A stretch of DNA of 64,000 nucleotides. It comes from Enterocloster alcoholdehydrogenati (GTDB taxonomy: Bacteria; Bacillota; Clostridia; Lachnospirales; Lachnospiraceae). How positions within the stretch are numbered: position 1 is the first letter of the stretch; each line of letters begins with the position of its first letter. This document shows positions 59,385-64,000 of the stretch, piece after piece. The notes under the pieces were generated by a model. The model saw only the letters and a program-made list of their open reading frames with translations. It did no database searches and had not been told where the DNA came from. The stretch is taken from NCBI RefSeq assembly GCF_013282095.1, contig NZ_BLTJ01000001.1, positions 1-64,000 on the forward strand, given 5' to 3'. The translations under genes and the position numbers were made by a program.

Positions 59385-59422
59385 TGAAAATCGGAAAAGG
59401 TTTAAGCCTGTTTCCTGCTGCG

Positions 59423-60250
59423 CTATTTGGTAGCCGGATCAAAGGCTACGATTACATAGTCGCCCAGCGCATGGGGGACAGGAAGGGAGAAGTAGACACG
59501 GCCCTGTTTTTCGTAGCTGAATGATTCCGGCCAGTTCTCACCTTCAGATACAGGGAAATCCGCATCCTTAAAAAGGGCTGTCAGATCCTCCAGCGTCTGG
59601 GTGCTGCGGTATTCCAGGGCTGCGCTGGTCTCTTCAGCATTCAGCTGCGGGAACTGAACATCGTCGCTGAGCACATAGCCGGCCATGGTATAGGCATCTG
59701 TAAAATCGTTTAATCCCATGTCCTGTATCTGGGCCAGGTTCACCGTGTTCGTATAGAAAATGTTTGTTGGATGAGCGCCGTTTTCTACCATCAGGCTGCC
59801 GGTATAAACGGCAGTAAGGCGCTTGCGGTCTGCGGATACGATCTCGCAGGAAACCGTAAGAGAATCTGTCTCCTCGTTAATCTCATATCCCTTCAGAACA
59901 GAAAGCGCATTTGCTTTTAAATGTTCATTGATCTGCTCCTGCTTCTGCGTATCCTCCATATCTTCAATTACCGGATACTGGATGGATACCTTTCCTGAAG
60001 TGTAGGTTGCGGTGACAGCTGACAGGCGGGAGGCATTCTCCTCTGCTTTTGCAGTGGTTTCCGTCTCAGAAACCGTCGTTTCCTGTGGTTTCACCTCTGT
60101 CTCTGTGGGCGCTTTGGTGGATGCCTCCGTGTGGAAGGTGGAAAGATCTGCCTTGGGAGGCGTCCGGCTTACGATCAGCCCGATGGCTACGCCTCCTGCC
60201 ACTACGGCCGCACCGATGACTCCTATCATAATCTTTTTGTTCTTATCCAT
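59423..60250 (-). CDS. Membrane-anchored DUF4163/DUF3298-like protein
   Basis: This 275-residue protein starts at minus ATG 60250 with AGGAGG upstream (an earlier in-frame ATG lacks an SD). Residues about 6-26 are a membrane segment (IMIGVIGAAVVAGGVAIGLI), followed by a Thr/Glu-rich linker (about 35-75) and an extracytoplasmic domain with DLTALFKDADFP, SFSYEKQGRVYFSLP and EISYP-like pattern VQYPVIEDMEDT. This resembles the DUF4163/DUF3298 pair seen in PdaC and RsiV-like proteins. No catalytic domain is evident. A role in envelope sensing is inference. Confidence 0.65.
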   Translation of the reverse strand: MDKNKKIMIGVIGAAVVAGGVAIGLIVSRTPPKADLSTFHTEASTKAPTETEVKPQETTVSETETTAKAEENASRLSAVTATYTSGKVSIQYPVIEDMEDTQKQEQINEHLKANALSVLKGYEINEETDSLTVSCEIVSADRKRLTAVYTGSLMVENGAHPTNIFYTNTVNLAQIQDMGLNDFTDAYTMAGYVLSDDVQFPQLNAEETSAALEYRSTQTLEDLTALFKDADFPVSEGENWPESFSYEKQGRVYFSLPVPHALGDYVIVAFDPATK

Positions 60251-60445
60251 ATGGTTCCTCCTTAGGGTATTTTTAATCATTATACAGGAAACTCATGGAC
60301 ATGGTTTGAAGAAAAACTTACAAATTCGTGAAGGAAAGAAAAAAACGGTCATATCGGTGCGCCTGTCTGCATATAGTATTAGAGCGTGTTAAGTAAAAAG
60401 TCCTCCGGGGCAGGGCTTCATAACAGGCAGAAGGAGGAGAGACAC

Positions 60446-60661
60446 ATGACATATCTTGAACTGATCGCCAAGGTAGGGACCAGTCCCATGGATGTGGTGA
60501 AAATGTATTTTAAGGGGATGCTCACAGAAAAAGAGCTGAATAATGTGATCGGAGGCAGGCGGGCAGGGATCGTAGAGGATTATAAGCAGCAGTGGAAAGA
60601 GAGAACAGTGGGTACAGCCTCTCTGGAAACTGCCTGTACAGAGGATACAGCCGGGAAATAA
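60446..60661 (+). CDS. Unknown 71-aa protein
   Basis: ATG 60446 follows AGGAGGAGAG. The protein starts MTYLELIAKVGTSPMDVVKM and has a KGMLTEKELNNVIGG segment, then a helix ending ETACTEDTAGK. No family is recognised. An earlier in-frame ATG at 60386 has no SD. The gene is divergent from the DUF4163-like gene and lies directly upstream of repeat copy B. Confidence 0.55.
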   Translation: MTYLELIAKVGTSPMDVVKMYFKGMLTEKELNNVIGGRRAGIVEDYKQQWKERTVGTASLETACTEDTAGK

Positions 60662-60689
60662 AATGTAGCGGCTCAGTCCTGCCATATGC

Positions 60690-60769
60690 CAATTTGTAGG
60701 GAAATATGCTTATGCAAGCCGGAGTGCAGCACATATTTCCCTACAAATTGCCGCATGGCTGAATAGTTA
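60690..60769 (+). repeat. 80-bp dispersed palindromic repeat, copy B
   Basis: The first part contains a perfect 19-bp inverted repeat: CAATTTGTAGGGAAATATG (60690-60708) and its complement at 60732-60750. The final GCATGGCTGAATAGTTA is shared with copy A. It ends 31 bases before the -35 of the tRNA-Leu promoter. Confidence 0.8.
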
Positions 60770-60800
60770 CAACAAATTCGTTGAATTCTGATAAAAACAC

Positions 60801-60829
60801 TTGCCAAATGTTTATTCCTATGGTAGAAT
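60801..60829 (+). promoter_or_regulatory. Promoter of tRNA-Leu
   Basis: TTGCCA (60801-60806), 17 bases, TAGAAT (60824-60829), with GG directly before the -10 as in the topB promoter. Confidence 0.6.
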
Positions 60830-60850
60830 AACTACCGTTGCAAAAGCAAG

Positions 60851-60933
60851 GCCGGCGTGTCGGAATGGCAGACGATGCAGACTCAAAATCTGTTGCGGGT
60901 AACCGCGTGCGGGTTCAAGTCCCGCTGCCGGCA
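60851..60933 (+). tRNA. tRNA-Leu (anticodon CAA)
   Basis: This is a full class II tRNA: acceptor GCCGGCG/TGCCGGC, anticodon loop CTCAAAA (CAA, codon UUG), a long variable arm, T arm GCGGG-TTCAAGT-CCCGC, discriminator A (60933). CCA is not encoded. Confidence 0.92.
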
Positions 60934-60935
60934 TA

Positions 60936-60982
60936 AGATCCCCGTATTTATTGGAGTTTCTGATAAATACGGGGATCTTTTT
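60936..60982 (+). terminator. Terminator of tRNA-Leu
   Basis: A 15-bp perfect stem (60936-60950 with 60964-60978) is followed by TTTT. Further right a small inverted pair CAAATTG/CAATTTG stands at 61005-61023. Confidence 0.85.
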
Positions 60983-61032
60983 GCGTATGTGCCCTTATGA
61001 ACGGCAAATTGTCCGCAATTTGTTATGATTGA

Positions 61033-61061
61033 TTGAAAACAGGGTTATTTTATTGTATGAT
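61033..61061 (+). promoter_or_regulatory. Promoter of the zf-HC2 / polA unit
   Basis: TTGAAA (61033-61038), 17 bases, TATGAT (61056-61061), 42 bases before the ATG at 61103. Confidence 0.65.
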
Positions 61062-61102
61062 AGAGTTCAGCATAATAATAAAAGCCCAAAGGAGGTGCTT
61101 GG

Positions 61103-61447
61103 ATGACCTGTGAGGAAGCGGAGCGTCTCGTAATGCCCTATATTAACGGAAGTATTACGGATGAAGAACTGGAAGGCTTTTTAAAACATATCGAGCACTG
61201 CCCGGAGTGCAGGGAAGAACTGGAGATTTATTTTACAGTAGACGTAGGCATCCGGCAGCTGGACGAGGGGACAGGAACCTACAACATCAAGGGAGCGCTG
61301 GAGACGGCCCTGGAGCTGTCCAGACAGAGGATTCACACGCTGGAACTGCTTCGCACGGCTGTATATGCGGTGAATACCCTGTGTTTCTGGTCTGTGCTTA
61401 TGGTGCTGTTTCTGCAGGTTCGCATCTGGGAACAGTTTGGATTTTAG
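61103..61447 (+). CDS. Small zf-HC2 membrane protein (anti-sigma-like)
   Basis: This 114-residue protein opens MTCEEAERLVMPYINGSITDE and has HIEHCPECREELE, which with Cys3 forms the zf-HC2 zinc site (H-x3-C-x2-C) used by anti-sigma factors. A membrane helix at about 90-108 (LCFWSVLMVLFLQV) follows. Anti-sigma factors of this type hold sigma at the membrane. However, no sigma gene is adjacent, and it is short, so a structural role is possible. The next gene is polA, 38 bases away. Confidence 0.7.
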   Translation: MTCEEAERLVMPYINGSITDEELEGFLKHIEHCPECREELEIYFTVDVGIRQLDEGTGTYNIKGALETALELSRQRIHTLELLRTAVYAVNTLCFWSVLMVLFLQVRIWEQFGF

Positions 61448-61485
61448 GAGCGCCTATTACAACAACGAAAGGATTTTAACTCAAT

Positions 61486-64000
61486 ATGGATAAACTTGTA
61501 CTGATCGACGGGCACAGCATTTTAAACCGTGCCTTTTACGGAGTACCGGATCTGACCAACGCAGAAGGACTTCATACCAATGCAGTATATGGCTTTCTGA
61601 ATATCATGTTAAAGATACTGGAGGAGGAAAAGGCGGATCATCTTGCTGTGGCTTTTGACCTGCCGGCCCCTACCTTCCGCCACAAAATGTTTGACGCATA
61701 TAAAGGTACACGCAAGCCCATGCCTGAGGAGTTAAGAGAGCAGGTGCCCCTGATGAAGGAGGCCCTGACGGCCATGGATATTCCCACCCTGACCCTGGAG
61801 GGCTTTGAGGCCGATGATATTCTGGGCACTGTGGCAAAACGGTGCCAGAAGGAGGGGATTGACGTAGCCATTGTCTCCGGTGACAGGGATCTTTTGCAGC
61901 TTGCGGACGAACACATTAAGATCCGTATTCCCAAGACGAGCCGGGGCACTACGGAGATCCATGACTATTATCCAGAAGATGTAAAACGGGAATACCAGGT
62001 GACGCCTCAGGAATTTATTGACGTGAAGGCCCTGATGGGCGATTCCTCCGACAACATTCCCGGTGTTCCCTCTATTGGTGAAAAAACGGCTACCAGCCTC
62101 ATCGCCGCCTATGGATCGATTGAAAATGCCTACGCCCATGTAGAAGAGATCCGCCCGCCCAGAGCCCAGAAGGCTCTGGCTGAGCATTACGATATGGCTC
62201 AGATGAGCAAGGAACTGGCAACCATCTGCACTGACTGTCCGGTAGATTTTACCTATAAGGATGCAGCGGTAGAGAATCTCTACACAGCCGAGGCCTTTAA
62301 GTTTATGAAACGCATGGGCTTTAAATCCATTTTAACCCGATTTGACGCCTCAGCAGCAGAGGAGGACACAATAAAGGCAAAAGAGCATTTTCGGGTAGTG
62401 ACGGATAAAAAGGAGGCAGACCAGCTTTTTAAGAAGGCGAAAAAGGCAGACTGGACGGGCCTTCAGCTTATATTCGGAACAGAGACCTCACAAGGGGAAG
62501 AACATAATGAACAGTTGTCCTTTTCCTTTGACGCTTCCGGCGAATTGAGGTCTGGAAAAAAGGCAAAAAGCGGCTGTCCTCTGGTAGTCGGGCTGGGCCT
62601 GTGCCTGGGAACGGAGGACATTTTCTGCATTCGGGCTCAGGGAGAACTGGGGCAGGATGAGCTGATCCGTCAGACCAGGGAGCTGTGTCAGAAGGATAAG
62701 CCGGTCTGGGTACTGGATTTAAAAGCCATGCTGCCAGTGCTGAAGCTGGAGGATACCGCTCCTGTCTATGATGCGGGAGTAGCTGGTTATCTGTTAAATC
62801 CTTTAAAGGATGCCTATGGCTACGACGATCTGGCCAGGGATTATCTGGCCATGGAGATTCCCTCACAGAGTGATCTTATAGGGAAAGCGCTCCTGGGCGA
62901 TCGCCTGGTTCAGGAGGATGAAAAGGCGGCAGACTGTGTCTGCTATATGGCCTACACTGCCTGGAAGGCTGCAGAGGTTCTTAAAAAACGGCTGTGTGAG
63001 GAGGATATGTATTCCCTTTACACAGAGATTGAAATGCCTCTGATCTACAGCCTGTTCCATATGGAGCAGGAGGGCGTTAAGGTTCAGAGAGAAAAATTAA
63101 AAGAGTATGGCGACAAGCTCAAAACCGGCATCGCCCGGCTGGAGACGGAGATTTATCAGGATACAGGAAGGGAATTTAACATCAATTCCCCGAAACAGTT
63201 AGGTGAGATCTTATTTGGCGAAATGAAGCTTCCCGGCGGAAAAAAGACAAAAACAGGCTACTCTACTGCAGCCGATGTGCTGGAAAAGCTGGCTCCTGAT
63301 CATCCCGTGGTGCAAAAGATTCTGGATTACCGTCAGCTGACCAAGTTAAATTCTACCTATGCCGAAGGGCTGGCTGCCTATATCAGCGAGGATGGGCGGA
63401 TCCACGGCAAATTCAACCAGACCATCACTGCAACCGGACGTATCAGCAGTACAGAGCCCAATCTTCAGAATATCCCTGTGCGCATGGAGCTGGGCCGGGA
63501 GATCCGGCGGGTATTTGTTCCAAAGGACGGCTGCGTGTTCATTGACGCCGATTACTCCCAGATCGAGCTTCGTATTCTGGCCCATATGTCCGATGATGCG
63601 GGCCTGATTGAAGCGTACCGGGAATCCAGAGACATCCATGCGGCTACGGCCTCTCAGGTCTTTCATGTACCCCTTAAGGAGGTGACTTCGCTCCAGCGGC
63701 GCAACGCCAAAGCTGTAAATTTTGGTATTGTCTACGGCATCAGCGCCTTTGGCCTCAGCGAGGACTTAAGCATCTCCCGAAAAGAGGCAAAGGAGTATAT
63801 TGAGCGGTATTTTGAGTCGTATCCCAGTGTAAAAGCCTTCCTGGACGGTTTGGTAAAGCAGGGGAAGGAGCAGGGCTATGTAACCACTCTGTACAAGCGG
63901 CGCAGGCCGATTCCGGAGTTTAAGTCCTCCAACTTTATGCAGCGTCAGTTCGGCGAGCGGGTAGCCATGAATTCCCCTATCCAGGGTTCTGCGGCAGATA
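61486..64000 (+). CDS. polA: DNA polymerase I (partial, runs off the window)
   Basis: The first 838 codons are visible, with no stop before the edge. The 5'-3' exonuclease domain (1-about 300) has MDKLVLIDGHSILNRAFYG, GFEADDILG and VKALMGDSSDNIPG. The 3'-5' exonuclease region (about 310-460) lacks the DxE pair, so proofreading is probably lost, as in many Firmicutes. Polymerase motif A DADYSQIELR (about 685) and motif B RRNAKAVNFGIVYGIS (about 738) are intact, while motif C lies beyond the window. ATG 61486 follows CGAAAGGAT. Known role: gap filling and Okazaki-fragment maturation. Confidence 0.92.
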   Translation, partial: MDKLVLIDGHSILNRAFYGVPDLTNAEGLHTNAVYGFLNIMLKILEEEKADHLAVAFDLPAPTFRHKMFDAYKGTRKPMPEELREQVPLMKEALTAMDIPTLTLEGFEADDILGTVAKRCQKEGIDVAIVSGDRDLLQLADEHIKIRIPKTSRGTTEIHDYYPEDVKREYQVTPQEFIDVKALMGDSSDNIPGVPSIGEKTATSLIAAYGSIENAYAHVEEIRPPRAQKALAEHYDMAQMSKELATICTDCPVDFTYKDAAVENLYTAEAFKFMKRMGFKSILTRFDASAAEEDTIKAKEHFRVVTDKKEADQLFKKAKKADWTGLQLIFGTETSQGEEHNEQLSFSFDASGELRSGKKAKSGCPLVVGLGLCLGTEDIFCIRAQGELGQDELIRQTRELCQKDKPVWVLDLKAMLPVLKLEDTAPVYDAGVAGYLLNPLKDAYGYDDLARDYLAMEIPSQSDLIGKALLGDRLVQEDEKAADCVCYMAYTAWKAAEVLKKRLCEEDMYSLYTEIEMPLIYSLFHMEQEGVKVQREKLKEYGDKLKTGIARLETEIYQDTGREFNINSPKQLGEILFGEMKLPGGKKTKTGYSTAADVLEKLAPDHPVVQKILDYRQLTKLNSTYAEGLAAYISEDGRIHGKFNQTITATGRISSTEPNLQNIPVRMELGREIRRVFVPKDGCVFIDADYSQIELRILAHMSDDAGLIEAYRESRDIHAATASQVFHVPLKEVTSLQRRNAKAVNFGIVYGISAFGLSEDLSISRKEAKEYIERYFESYPSVKAFLDGLVKQGKEQGYVTTLYKRRRPIPEFKSSNFMQRQFGERVAMNSPIQGSAAD

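Noticed and set aside
1-64000. CRISPR array
   Set aside because: No series of regularly spaced identical repeats was found; the only tandem repeat is coding (42764-42871).

Overview
The window reads as the chromosome of a low-to-mid G+C Gram-positive anaerobe, most likely a clostridium of the Lachnospiraceae type. This is inferred from the class III fructose-1,6-bisphosphatase, the parE/parC pair, topB, the Gram-positive promoter and SD signals, and the phage gene families. Species cannot be named from the sequence alone.

Bases 1 to about 30.45 kb are the right-hand part of an integrated siphophage-type prophage. It starts in the replication/accessory region: a helicase-methyltransferase fusion, small zinc-ribbon and DUF proteins, a PP-loop ATPase and an ASCH-domain protein. 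An ArpU-like late regulator follows (5.7-6.1 kb), with a repeat-flanked TATAAT box directly after it and then a tRNA-like gene. The late genes run in canonical order: terS, terL, portal, a minor capsid (MuF-like) protein with a C-terminal JAMM-like domain, scaffold, capsid, connectors, tail tube, chaperones, tape measure, baseplate, fibres, holin and endolysin. A tail-fibre-like module (12.0-14.8 kb) is misplaced between minor capsid and scaffold genes. A small hydrophobic peptide gene between holin and endolysin, with an opposing promoter, looks like a type I toxin-antitoxin locus. The prophage ends in a 3' fragment of a tRNA-Thr(CGU) gene at 30.41-30.45 kb, the probable attR. Integrase, repressor and attL lie to the left of the window.

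From 31.0 to 43.5 kb there is a three-gene operon of secreted surface proteins (550, 2097 and 1496 aa) with cell-wall-binding repeats. The two large ones are paralogues with Listeria-Bacteroides-type repeats and Gly/Ser linkers.

The rest (43.5-64 kb) is housekeeping chromosome: two small unknown genes, an AI-2E family permease, fbp, tRNA-Gly(CCC), parE-parC, asd, galM, topB, a left-handed beta-helix protein, upp, a DUF4163/DUF3298-like lipoprotein-style gene, tRNA-Leu(CAA), a zf-HC2 membrane protein and the first 838 codons of polA. Two 80-bp copies of a partly palindromic repeat lie just upstream of the topB and tRNA-Leu promoters.
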